From assembly GCA_021807655.1 (NCBI GenBank), contig JAKBCT010000077.1:1-5188 (forward strand): a stretch of 5,188 bases of DNA, in the 5' to 3' direction. The position numbers were made by a program, and so were the translations under genes. Below, piece by piece: positions 1 to 5,188 of this stretch (positions are counted from its first letter, which is position 1; each line of letters starts with the position of its first letter). The notes beneath the pieces are model-generated. The model was not told the origin of the DNA, did not search any database, and was given only the letters and a program-made list of their open reading frames with translations. The DNA is from Actinomycetes bacterium (GTDB lineage: Bacteria > Actinomycetota > Acidimicrobiia > Acidimicrobiales > RAAP-2).

Positions 1-693
1 GGGCAGAATCCAACGATTGCTCGCCAGGTTCCAGTGGAGGATCTCGAGGTTCCCGCCCCACGTGGTCCCACTGGCCACGCGTGCGCCATTGTGCCAATGC
101 CAGCCCGTTTCACGCGTCGTGGGCAGCGGTGCCGCCAGGGTCGAAGGTTCCTCCCACCGGCACTCCAGGTCCGTGAAGTAGTCCACCGGTGCGATCTCAA
201 CCACCTGATGATCAAAGAGTGCGTGGCCCAGCGAGGTCATGGCGACGTCGTGCACGCCGCCGGGACGCGCCAGGTGGACGAGTGTCGAGCCACCGTGATA
301 ACTGGAAATCCCGAGGTTCCAGAGGTAGTTCAGCAGGTTGGTGTTGTCCGAATAGCCGAAGAACGCTTTGGGGTTTGCCGCAATGAGGTCCGCGTCGAGA
401 TGCGGGAGCACGGTGATCTGGTCCGAGCCACCGATGACCGCCATCAGTGCCTTGATCTCGGAGTCGGCGAAAGCGGCGTTCAGGTCCCGAGCCCGCTCGA
501 CGGCACTGGCACCGAGCTGACGGGTGGTGGGGTATTCCACGGGAATGAGACCGAATCGCTCACGAAGAACTCGCAGTCCCATCTCATGGACTTCTGGGTA
601 CGCACCGGCGCCGGCCCACGAGGGCGAGACGATCGCGACCCGGTCGCCCCGGTCCAACTTGGGCGGCACGCGAAACGGTCGTGGGTCCTTCAT
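1..693 (-). CDS. S66-family LD-carboxypeptidase / MccF-like serine peptidase (C-terminus outside window)
   Basis: The visible part is 231 residues read leftward from ATG at 693-691, still in frame at base 1. Known S66 enzymes are cytoplasmic: LdcA removes the terminal D-Ala from murein tetrapeptides during cell-wall recycling, and MccF cleaves microcin C-type peptide-nucleotides for self-immunity. The N-terminus has the family opening (KLDRGDRVAIVSPSWAG, residues 12-28), then AVIGGSDQ (85-92), PHLDADLI (97-104), and FFGYSDNTNLL (111-121), whose Ser115 matches the S66 nucleophile. GTTWGGNLEIL (209-219) matches the conserved GGNL segment. The remaining catalytic Glu and His lie in the missing C-terminal third. 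No strong Shine-Dalgarno is seen. The frame stays open upstream to the lyase stop, but only from this ATG does the protein resemble the family. The substrate (murein peptide or peptide antibiotic) cannot be decided from this fragment. Confidence 0.9.
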   Translation of the reverse strand, partial: MKDPRPFRVPPKLDRGDRVAIVSPSWAGAGAYPEVHEMGLRVLRERFGLIPVEYPTTRQLGASAVERARDLNAAFADSEIKALMAVIGGSDQITVLPHLDADLIAANPKAFFGYSDNTNLLNYLWNLGISSYHGGSTLVHLARPGGVHDVAMTSLGHALFDHQVVEIAPVDYFTDLECRWEEPSTLAAPLPTTRETGWHWHNGARVASGTTWGGNLEILHWNLASNRWILP

Positions 694-699
694 CGCAAA

Positions 700-731
700 A
701 CCATACTTTCGTGTTTTGTTCTCGCAGGCAA
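700..731 (-). promoter_or_regulatory. Candidate leaderless promoter of the S66 peptidase gene
   Basis: On the minus strand TATGGT (705-700) matches the actinobacterial -10 pattern TANNNT and sits 6 nt before the ATG at 693, so transcription would start at or next to the initiation codon. TTGCCT (731-726) is a possible -35, but its 20-nt spacing is long. The segment is AT-richer than its surroundings. The leaderless start is inference from spacing only. Confidence 0.4.
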
Positions 732-750
732 TGTCATGGCCGCGCCTGCG

Positions 751-770
751 TTCACCGTCGCGACGGTGAA
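751..770. repeat. Perfect 20-bp palindrome, likely operator
   Basis: TTCACCGTCGCGACGGTGAA equals its own reverse complement over all 20 bases; symmetry breaks at the next base on each side. It ends 57 bp before the S66 start and 19 bp upstream of the candidate -35, a position suited to a dimeric DNA-binding regulator. No T-tract follows on either strand, so it is not a typical intrinsic terminator. The regulator is unknown; none is encoded in the window. Confidence 0.6.
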
Positions 771-945
771 ACGGGCACGGACTCCAACGGCGCTCGCCGT
801 CTCGCTGACCTGATGTGGCCAGCGTCAAGCACGAAGCGCGACCCGAGGTGTCGAACACGACCGTGGCAACGTCGGGCGCCTCGCCATCGCCGAGATCCTC
901 GCGAGACGTCGCGGCCTCGCGCAGCAACGCAAATACGGCGACGCG

Positions 946-1884
946 TCACGTGGTGGATCGATGCAGACCGGCCCGTTCGCCTCGAGTCACAAACTTCGTC
1001 GCCATCTTGCGACTCGCCTCGTCAATCATCTCGTCGCCGAACATCACCGCGCCAGATCGGTCGTCCTCGGTCGCGACCCGATACGCCTCAAGAATGTCCC
1101 ACGCCCGATCGAACTGTTCCTGGGTCGGCGAATAGACCTCGTTGAGTACGAGCGCCTGGTCGGGCGTGAGGGCCCATTTGCCGTCGTAGCCCAAGACGCG
1201 CGTCCGCTGGGCAAACTCACGAAGCGCGTCGAGTTCGCGGACCTTGAGGAAGGGCCCGTCGATGACCTGCAGACCGTTCGCTCGACCGGCCATCAGGATC
1301 CGCGAGAACACGTAGTTGAAATGATCGCCGGGATACTCGGGAATCGCCACACCGCCGGTCAGCACGGGCATTTCGATCGACGCGGCGAAGTCGGCGGGGC
1401 CAAAGATTATCGTCTCGAGACGCGGCGAGGCCGCACAGATCTCGTCCACGTTGATCAACCCCCGCGCCGTTTCAATCTGTGCCTCGATGCCGATGTGCCC
1501 GGCGGGCAGACCCGCGTTTCGCTCCACTTGGCTCAAAAGGAGATCGAGTGCGACGACCTCGGCCGCGGACTGAACCTTGGGCAACATGACTTCGTCCAGT
1601 CGTGGTCCCGCGTTGGAAACCACCTCAATCACGTCACCGTAGGTCCACGGCGTATCCCAGGCGTTCACCCGGACGCAGAGCACACGCTCGCCCCACTCCT
1701 GGTCACGAATGGCCGCTACCACTTTTGCTCGGGAGGCGATCTTCTCATTTGGCGCGACCGAGTCCTCAAGGTCGAGGAACGTCATGTCCGCCGTCGCTGA
1801 CGGGGCCTTGGCGAGGAATCGATCCGAGGAGCCGGGTGTTGACAAACAGGATCGACGGGGAAGATGGCGTGAGCGCGCTGACAT
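946..1884 (-). CDS. CoA-ester lyase, HpcH/HpaI aldolase / citrate lyase beta family (malyl-/citramalyl-CoA lyase type)
   Basis: A complete 312-residue protein from ATG 1884-1882; an in-frame GTG two codons upstream (1890) is the alternative. Family members are cytoplasmic Mg-dependent TIM-barrel enzymes that cleave or form C-C bonds in 3-hydroxyacyl-CoA esters such as malyl-, beta-methylmalyl- or citramalyl-CoA. Visible motifs, numbered from 1884: RRSCLSTPGSSDRFLAKA near the N-terminus, FLDLEDSVAP (36-45), VRVN with Arg72, IEAQIETARGL with Glu138, FGPADFAASI with Asp165 (the expected Arg, Glu and Asp of the substrate/metal site), PEYPGDHFNY (182-191), VIDGPF (207-212) and GYDGKWALTPDQ (232-243). 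The YPGD and DGKWA segments favour the malyl-CoA lyase/CitE-like branch over HpaI aldolases. Length is normal for that branch and the C-terminus (MATKFVTRGERAGL) looks natural. The 1884 start is preferred because a TANNNT hexamer lies 7 nt upstream. The exact substrate cannot be assigned; the S66 neighbour gives no pathway hint. Confidence 0.9.
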   Translation of the reverse strand: MSARSRHLPRRSCLSTPGSSDRFLAKAPSATADMTFLDLEDSVAPNEKIASRAKVVAAIRDQEWGERVLCVRVNAWDTPWTYGDVIEVVSNAGPRLDEVMLPKVQSAAEVVALDLLLSQVERNAGLPAGHIGIEAQIETARGLINVDEICAASPRLETIIFGPADFAASIEMPVLTGGVAIPEYPGDHFNYVFSRILMAGRANGLQVIDGPFLKVRELDALREFAQRTRVLGYDGKWALTPDQALVLNEVYSPTQEQFDRAWDILEAYRVATEDDRSGAVMFGDEMIDEASRKMATKFVTRGERAGLHRSTT

Positions 1885-1891
1885 GCGCACG

Positions 1892-1897
1892 AGCCTA
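1892..1897 (-). promoter_or_regulatory. Candidate -10 hexamer of the CoA-ester lyase gene (leaderless)
   Basis: TAGGCT on the minus strand matches TANNNT and is separated from the ATG at 1884 by 7 nt, which would put the transcript's 5' end at the start codon. If so, the alternative GTG at 1890 would lie outside the mRNA. No good -35 is seen 17 nt upstream and no Shine-Dalgarno is present. This is a spacing-based inference. Confidence 0.4.
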
Positions 1898-1940
1898 TTT
1901 CGAGTGGACCTCGATCCCCGTCCGTGGCGGTAGCGCCCGC

Positions 1941-1978
1941 AGTACTAAGCCTGTGACCAGGTATTTTGTAGAACTCTT
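1941..1978 (+). promoter_or_regulatory. AT-rich promoter region of the NlpC/P60-Lgt-like gene pair
   Basis: The 38 bp before the ATG at 1979 are clearly AT-richer than the flanking coding DNA. They contain TATTTT (1962-1967) and TAGAAC (1969-1974) as possible -10 elements, the first giving a leader of only about 5 nt. No convincing -35 and no purine-rich ribosome site is visible. The region is shared with the divergent lyase promoter (88 nt between start codons). Confidence 0.35.
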
Positions 1979-3115
1979 ATGTATTCGGCGAGCCTGAGCC
2001 ACGTCCCAACGGGTAGCGTGGCGACCGTGACTGACGTCGAGCGCCTCGTGCGCCATTCGACGCCGCGGCCGACTCAGGGGCTAGGGCGATGGTCGGCTAT
2101 TGCCTCGCTCGTCGCGACGGTGCTGGTTGGGATTTTCCCCACACCCGCCCTGGCGAGTCTGTCGAGCGCGCGAGCCCAGGCTTCAACGTTGTACAAGCAG
2201 ATCCAGTCGATTGACGGTCGCGTCGGCTACCTCGGTCAGAAGTACGACATGACCCTGATCAAGTTGCACAACATCACCCACGTCATCACCAACACCAAGA
2301 GCATCGTGTCCCAGATCCAACGTGACGTGACCAAGGGCAACGCCCAACTGCGAGCCGACGCGATTTTCGCTTACGTGACCAACGGTTCGGCCGCCAGCAA
2401 CAATCCAATGTTCTCCTCCAACGCCACCACGATCGGCGAGACCAACGTCTACAACCAGGTCGCCTCGGGCAACGTGTCGACGACGATCGCCAACCTGAAG
2501 GACTACCGAATCAAGTTGACCCAGGAGCGCTCGATACTGGCGGCCGAAGACCGCCAGGCGGCCAACGCGGCGCGCACGGCCGCCTCCGCGCTGCACGAGG
2601 CCAAGCTCCTGCAAGCCACCCTCCAGAACACGCTCAGCCAAGTGAAGGGGCAGATCGCCACCTTTATTAGCCAAGAAGAAGCGGCGGCGGCGGCTCAGTC
2701 GGCGAGCACGTTGCAGAACGCGCAACCGATCGCGGGCTTCCCGGCCCCACCACCGGACTCGCGAGCCAACATCGCCATACGCGCGGCACTCTCGTTCCTC
2801 GGGGTACCGTACGTGTGGGGAGGCGCCTCGCGTTCGGGCGTCGACTGCTCGGGCCTGGTGATGTTGGCCTACGCCGCCGCCGGGATCTTCCTGCCTCACT
2901 ACTCGGGCGCCCAGTTCGCCGACACGATGCGCGTGCCGCTCATCGACCTGCAACCCGGCGACTTGCTGTTCTACGGCTACGAGGGCGACCAGCACGTGGC
3001 GATGTACCTCGGTAACGGTGAGATGATCGAAGCACCCTCGGCCGGCTACACCGTGCACATCACGCCGGTGCGACTCGGCTACGGGTTCGCCGGCGCCGGC
3101 CGCCCTCGCGCCTAG
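1979..3115 (+). CDS. Secreted RipA-like NlpC/P60 peptidoglycan endopeptidase
   Basis: A 378-residue protein. NlpC/P60 enzymes cut peptide stems of peptidoglycan, typically D-Glu-meso-DAP, in cell separation and wall remodelling. A hydrophobic segment (about 38-57) ending in PTPALA-S (55-60) is a Sec signal peptide, with probable cleavage after Ala59. Residues about 61-235 are helical and coiled-coil-like, as in the regulatory N-terminal domains of RipA and PcsB-type hydrolases. An Ala-rich, then Pro-rich linker follows (about 232-262), and the NlpC/P60 domain occupies about 263-378. Motifs there: GVPYVWGGASRSGVDCSGL with Cys290, LQPGDLLFY (324-332), QHVAMYLGNGEMIEAP with His339 and Glu351. 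The spacings 290-339 and 339-351 match RipA Cys383-His432-Glu444. From ATG 1979 the n-region is long (about 37 residues); GTG 2027 (codon 17) would shorten it and is a real alternative start. No lipobox Cys is seen, so the protein is probably released or wall-associated. The Lgt-like gene begins 3 nt after the stop. Confidence 0.92.
   Translation: MYSASLSHVPTGSVATVTDVERLVRHSTPRPTQGLGRWSAIASLVATVLVGIFPTPALASLSSARAQASTLYKQIQSIDGRVGYLGQKYDMTLIKLHNITHVITNTKSIVSQIQRDVTKGNAQLRADAIFAYVTNGSAASNNPMFSSNATTIGETNVYNQVASGNVSTTIANLKDYRIKLTQERSILAAEDRQAANAARTAASALHEAKLLQATLQNTLSQVKGQIATFISQEEAAAAAQSASTLQNAQPIAGFPAPPPDSRANIAIRAALSFLGVPYVWGGASRSGVDCSGLVMLAYAAAGIFLPHYSGAQFADTMRVPLIDLQPGDLLFYGYEGDQHVAMYLGNGEMIEAPSAGYTVHITPVRLGYGFAGAGRPRA
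2681..2694 (+). repeat. GCG trinucleotide repeat coding a poly-Ala run
   Basis: Four GCG units plus GC within the NlpC/P60 gene encode Ala235-Ala239 at the junction between the coiled coil and the linker. Short in-frame repeats like this can vary in length between strains without breaking the protein. Confidence 0.55.
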
Positions 3116-3118
3116 GAC

Positions 3119-3925
3119 GTGTCCGCCTTTCCCACCTCGTTCCACCTGGGGCCGTTGACGTTCCACGTCTACGGGTTCGGCCTGGCGATTGCCGCCTACG
3201 TCGCGTACCTCTACAGCCGCCGACGGCTGACGCGGGCGGGTTTTGACCTGGCTTGCTACAGCCAGTTCACCGGCGCCCTCGTGGTGAGCGCCCTGATCGG
3301 TGCGCGCGCGGCCCACGTCGCGACCAACTGGGGCTACTACGCCGGCCACCCGGCGCGGTGGCTCGCGATCTGGCAGGGCGGGCTCTCGAGCTTCGGCGGC
3401 ATCGGGTTCGCGTTACCCGTTGGGCTCTACCTCCAGCGACGGTGGTGGCCCGGGTCCTCGCTCGCTCGTTTCTGTGACGCGCTGCTACCGGCGTTGGTAG
3501 CCGGGTGGTCACTCGGCCGATTCCTTGGCCCCCAATTCATGGTGCAGGGGGGTGGTCACTTGACCCACCAGTGGTTCGGCATGCACTACGTAGGACAGGT
3601 CGGCAAACGCGTGCCCGTCCCGATCATTCAGGGGCTCGAGGACGGCCTCTTATGGGTGGTGCTCATCCGACTCGAACGTCGCGCAGTCGGGCGCATCGTT
3701 GGCGTCACGTCGGCGGTCGCCATGACGGTCTGGGGACTCGTGCGCGCGCTCGACGAACGACTGCTGCTCGGCCAACAGTCCCACAGCGGGTCGCTCGGCG
3801 TCCAGGGCGCTGCCCTACTCCTCGCGCTGGCGGGCATCGTCCTCGGCGTTCGCCAGGTTCGCCGCTATCGCCGTGACGCGCGGTCGCTAGACGATCGGCT
3901 CGAAGCGCGCCGTGAAGTGCCGTAG
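3119..3925 (+). CDS. Divergent Lgt-family (prolipoprotein diacylglyceryl transferase-like) membrane protein
   Basis: 268 residues from GTG 3119, starting 3 nt after the preceding stop, so translation is probably coupled; AGGA at 3114-3117 is too close to act as a normal ribosome site. Lgt transfers diacylglycerol from phosphatidylglycerol to the lipobox Cys of prolipoproteins. About seven hydrophobic segments are visible. Family landmarks: LGPLTFHVYGFGL with Tyr18 (E. coli Lgt Tyr26), GARAAHVATNWGYY (61-74), IWQGGLSSFGG (84-94), SLGRF with Arg134 (Arg143), VWGLVRALDER with Arg209 (Arg239) and Glu213, and a C-terminal GSLGVQGAALLLALAGIVL (224-242). Odd points: Phe92 replaces the E. coli His103 position (actinobacterial Lgts can also lack this His). 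The GRxGNFxNxE signature reads GRFLGPQFMVQG, losing Asn146 and the Glu, and the HPxQLYE motif is not preserved. It is therefore clearly Lgt-like in fold, but its enzyme activity is doubtful, and I do not assign the symbol lgt. Confidence 0.8.
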   Translation: MSAFPTSFHLGPLTFHVYGFGLAIAAYVAYLYSRRRLTRAGFDLACYSQFTGALVVSALIGARAAHVATNWGYYAGHPARWLAIWQGGLSSFGGIGFALPVGLYLQRRWWPGSSLARFCDALLPALVAGWSLGRFLGPQFMVQGGGHLTHQWFGMHYVGQVGKRVPVPIIQGLEDGLLWVVLIRLERRAVGRIVGVTSAVAMTVWGLVRALDERLLLGQQSHSGSLGVQGAALLLALAGIVLGVRQVRRYRRDARSLDDRLEARREVP

Positions 3926-5188
3926 GGCCGCCGGTTCGTGGACCATGCGGTAACCGGGCAGCGACGATGCGTCGCGCGCCACCGACGTGACGACTTCGAT
4001 CACGTAATCGATGTGGCTCTGGGTATAGGTACGACGCGGGATCGCTAGTCGAACCAGCTCCATCGCCGCCGGCTGCTCGCCTCCGTCGGGACGTCGACCG
4101 AACATCACCGAACCGATCTCGACGGACCTGACGCCGCCGGCCTCGTACAACGCGACCGCCAGCGACTGGCCGGGGTAGCGCAACGGCGCAACGTGGGCGA
4201 GCAACGCCCGGGCGTCGATGTATACCGCGTGCCCGCCGATCGGCTTCACCACGGGCACGCCGGCGCGGTCGAGCGCGTCGCCCAGATACGCCGTCGATCG
4301 GACTCGATATCGCAAGTAGTCGTGCTGAACGGCTTCGCGCAGCCCCTGCGCGAGCGCTTCGAGATCCCGTCCCGCCAACCCACCGTAGGTTGGGAAACCT
4401 TCGGTGAGGATCAAGAGGTTGCGACACTGCTCGGCCAGGGCATCGTCGTTGAGCGCTAGCCATCCCCCGATGTTGCCGAACGGATCCTTCTTGGCCGACA
4501 TGGTCATGCCGTCGGCTAGCGAGGCCATCTCGCGCACGATATCGGCCACTTCGCGCTCGCCGTAGCCCGGTTCGCGTTCGTGAATGAACCACGCGTTCTC
4601 GGCGAACCGACAGGCGTCCAGAAAGAGCGGTACGCCGTGGCGATGGCAGGTCTCGCTCACCGCGCGAAGATTGGCCATCGAAACCGGCTGACCACCACCT
4701 GAGTTGTTGGTCACCGTCACCATCACGAGCGGAACGTTGGTGGCGTGCCGGTCCAAGACGGCGTCGAGCGCGTCCACGTCCATGTTCCCCTTGAAGGGGT
4801 GGATCAGCGATGGATCGTGACCTTCGGCGATCACGAGGTCCAGCGCCTCGGCGCCCGTCGCCTCGACGTTGGCGCGAGTCGTGTCGAAGTGGGTGTTGTT
4901 GGGCACCACCTTGCCGACGCCGCCGATCGCGGTGAACAGAATCTTCTCCGCCGCTCGGCCCTGGTGAGTCGGGATCACGTGGCGAAACGGGAACAGCTCC
5001 TTCACCGCGGCTTCGAATCGAAACCACGACGGCGAACCCGCGTAGCTCTCGTCGCCGTGCTGAATCGCCGCCCACTGATCTCGCGACATCGCCCCAGTGC
5101 CAGAATCGGTGAGTAAGTCGATCAGCACGTCCTGCGCTCGTAGATTGAAGAGGTTGTAGCCGGCCAGCCGAATCGCCTCGGCGCGTTG
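3887..5188 (-). CDS. tnaA: Tryptophanase (PLP-dependent beta-eliminating lyase), N-terminus outside window
   Basis: 433 residues are visible, in frame from base 5188; by comparison with E. coli TnaA (471 residues) about 25-40 N-terminal residues are missing. The frame passes unbroken through the GTG at 5128, which is internal because AGYNLFNLRAQDV upstream of it matches the family. Tryptophanase is a cytosolic PLP enzyme splitting L-Trp into indole, pyruvate and ammonia. Motifs, counting the first visible residue as 1: IDLLTDSGTGAMS (23-35), GDESYAGS, PTHQGRAAE (73-81), NNSGGGQPVSMANL, DACRFAENAWF with Asp191 and Arg194, MSAKKD with Lys234 as the PLP Schiff-base lysine, EGFPTYGGLAGRD, SVEIGS (355-360), LVRLAIPRRTYTQSH with Arg380, and LRHFTARF. 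The close relative tyrosine phenol-lyase has Arg381 and Phe448 where this protein has Ile358 and His424, as in TnaA (VEIGS, LRHF), so tryptophanase is favoured. The 3' end overlaps the convergent Lgt-like gene by 39 bp. The promoter and any leader peptide are outside the window. Confidence 0.88.
   Translation of the reverse strand, partial: QRAEAIRLAGYNLFNLRAQDVLIDLLTDSGTGAMSRDQWAAIQHGDESYAGSPSWFRFEAAVKELFPFRHVIPTHQGRAAEKILFTAIGGVGKVVPNNTHFDTTRANVEATGAEALDLVIAEGHDPSLIHPFKGNMDVDALDAVLDRHATNVPLVMVTVTNNSGGGQPVSMANLRAVSETCHRHGVPLFLDACRFAENAWFIHEREPGYGEREVADIVREMASLADGMTMSAKKDPFGNIGGWLALNDDALAEQCRNLLILTEGFPTYGGLAGRDLEALAQGLREAVQHDYLRYRVRSTAYLGDALDRAGVPVVKPIGGHAVYIDARALLAHVAPLRYPGQSLAVALYEAGGVRSVEIGSVMFGRRPDGGEQPAAMELVRLAIPRRTYTQSHIDYVIEVVTSVARDASSLPGYRMVHEPAALRHFTARFEPIV

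Larger units (their letters stand above)
694..945. other. 252-nt gap between lyase and S66 genes; no intact gene recognised
   Basis: No intact, recognisable gene fills this gap. On the minus strand, the frame shared by the upstream lyase and the downstream S66 gene has no stop from the lyase TGA (948-946) to the S66 ATG. Between about 945 and 808 it reads like protein, with segments such as VFALLREAATSRED and PDVATVVFDTSGRAS, but it has no ATG. A second minus frame, open from 824 to a TGA at 692-690, contains a 15-codon ATG-initiated ORF at 737-690. A GTG at 949-947 overlaps the lyase stop (GTGA) but leads into an Arg-rich frame that does not look coding. The gap also holds the 20-bp palindrome and the S66 promoter candidate. 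It may be the remnant of a small gene, or plain intergenic DNA with stops made rare by high GC. Confidence 0.5.

Noticed and set aside
34..813. 259-codon plus-strand open frame
   Set aside because: It lies opposite the S66 gene; its translation is Arg/Val/His-rich with no recognisable motif, while the minus strand gives a clear family match.
752..949. 65-codon minus-strand open frame starting at the GTGA overlap with the lyase stop
   Set aside because: The start position is attractive, but the product is dominated by Arg and lacks coding-like composition; kept only as part of the possible gene-remnant finding.
961..1800. 279-codon plus-strand open frame
   Set aside because: It is antisense to the lyase, whose motifs are unmistakable; this frame shows no family features.
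3090..3101. GCCGGCGCCGGC palindrome near the end of the NlpC/P60 gene
   Set aside because: It is a GC-only repeat encoding Ala/Gly codons in a high-GC gene and is likely by chance.
2183..3349. 388-codon minus-strand open frame
   Set aside because: It is antisense to the NlpC/P60 and Lgt-like genes, with an Arg/Val/Gly-rich, low-information product; a GC-driven shadow.
4787..4799. CCCC-TTGAA-GGGG short hairpin
   Set aside because: It falls inside the conserved PFKGN segment of tryptophanase and is explained by coding; stem of only 4 bp and no terminator context.
3705..5075. 456-codon minus-strand open frame
   Set aside because: It shares a strand with the tryptophanase gene in another frame; the product is extremely Arg-rich and unlike any family, whereas the tryptophanase frame carries all catalytic motifs.

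Overview
The window looks like ordinary chromosomal DNA from a high-GC bacterium, most likely an actinomycetote. By eye the GC content is about 60-65%, with strong G/C preference at third codon positions. Three things point that way: an NlpC/P60 hydrolase with the Cys-His-Glu triad of mycobacterial RipA, no clear Shine-Dalgarno sites, and -10-like TANNNT hexamers placed 6-7 nt before two start codons, as expected for leaderless transcripts. An acidimicrobial-type lineage is possible, but the sequence alone cannot fix it.

Left part (1-1978). Two genes read leftward on the minus strand. The upstream one (946-1884) is a complete HpcH/HpaI-aldolase or citrate-lyase-beta family CoA-ester lyase of the malyl-CoA/citramalyl-CoA lyase type. 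About 250 nt further on comes the N-terminal 231 residues of an S66-family LD-carboxypeptidase/MccF-like serine peptidase, cut by the window edge. The gap between them holds a perfect 20-bp palindrome (751-770), a promoter-like element abutting the S66 start, and stretches that look coding but are not carried by any intact reading frame. They may be the remains of a small gene.

Centre (1979-3925). Two plus-strand genes form a tight pair, 3 nt apart. The first is a secreted RipA-like peptidoglycan endopeptidase (signal peptide, coiled coil, linker, NlpC/P60 domain). The second is a multi-pass membrane protein related to prolipoprotein diacylglyceryl transferase (Lgt), in which several normally invariant catalytic motifs are degenerate. 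Both products would act at the cell envelope. The 88-nt divergent region 1891-1978 would carry the promoters for the lyase and for this pair.

Right part (3887-5188). A minus-strand PLP-dependent beta-eliminating lyase, cut at its N-terminus by the window edge, converges on the Lgt-like gene and overlaps its 3' end by 39 bp. Much of its sequence resembles tyrosine phenol-lyase, but two specificity positions have tryptophanase residues, so I call it tryptophanase.

I see no RNA genes, insertion sequences, CRISPR arrays or clear intrinsic terminators. I did not find an obvious new system. The most unusual items are the degenerate Lgt paralog coupled to the cell-wall hydrolase and the palindrome plus possible gene remnant at 690-949.
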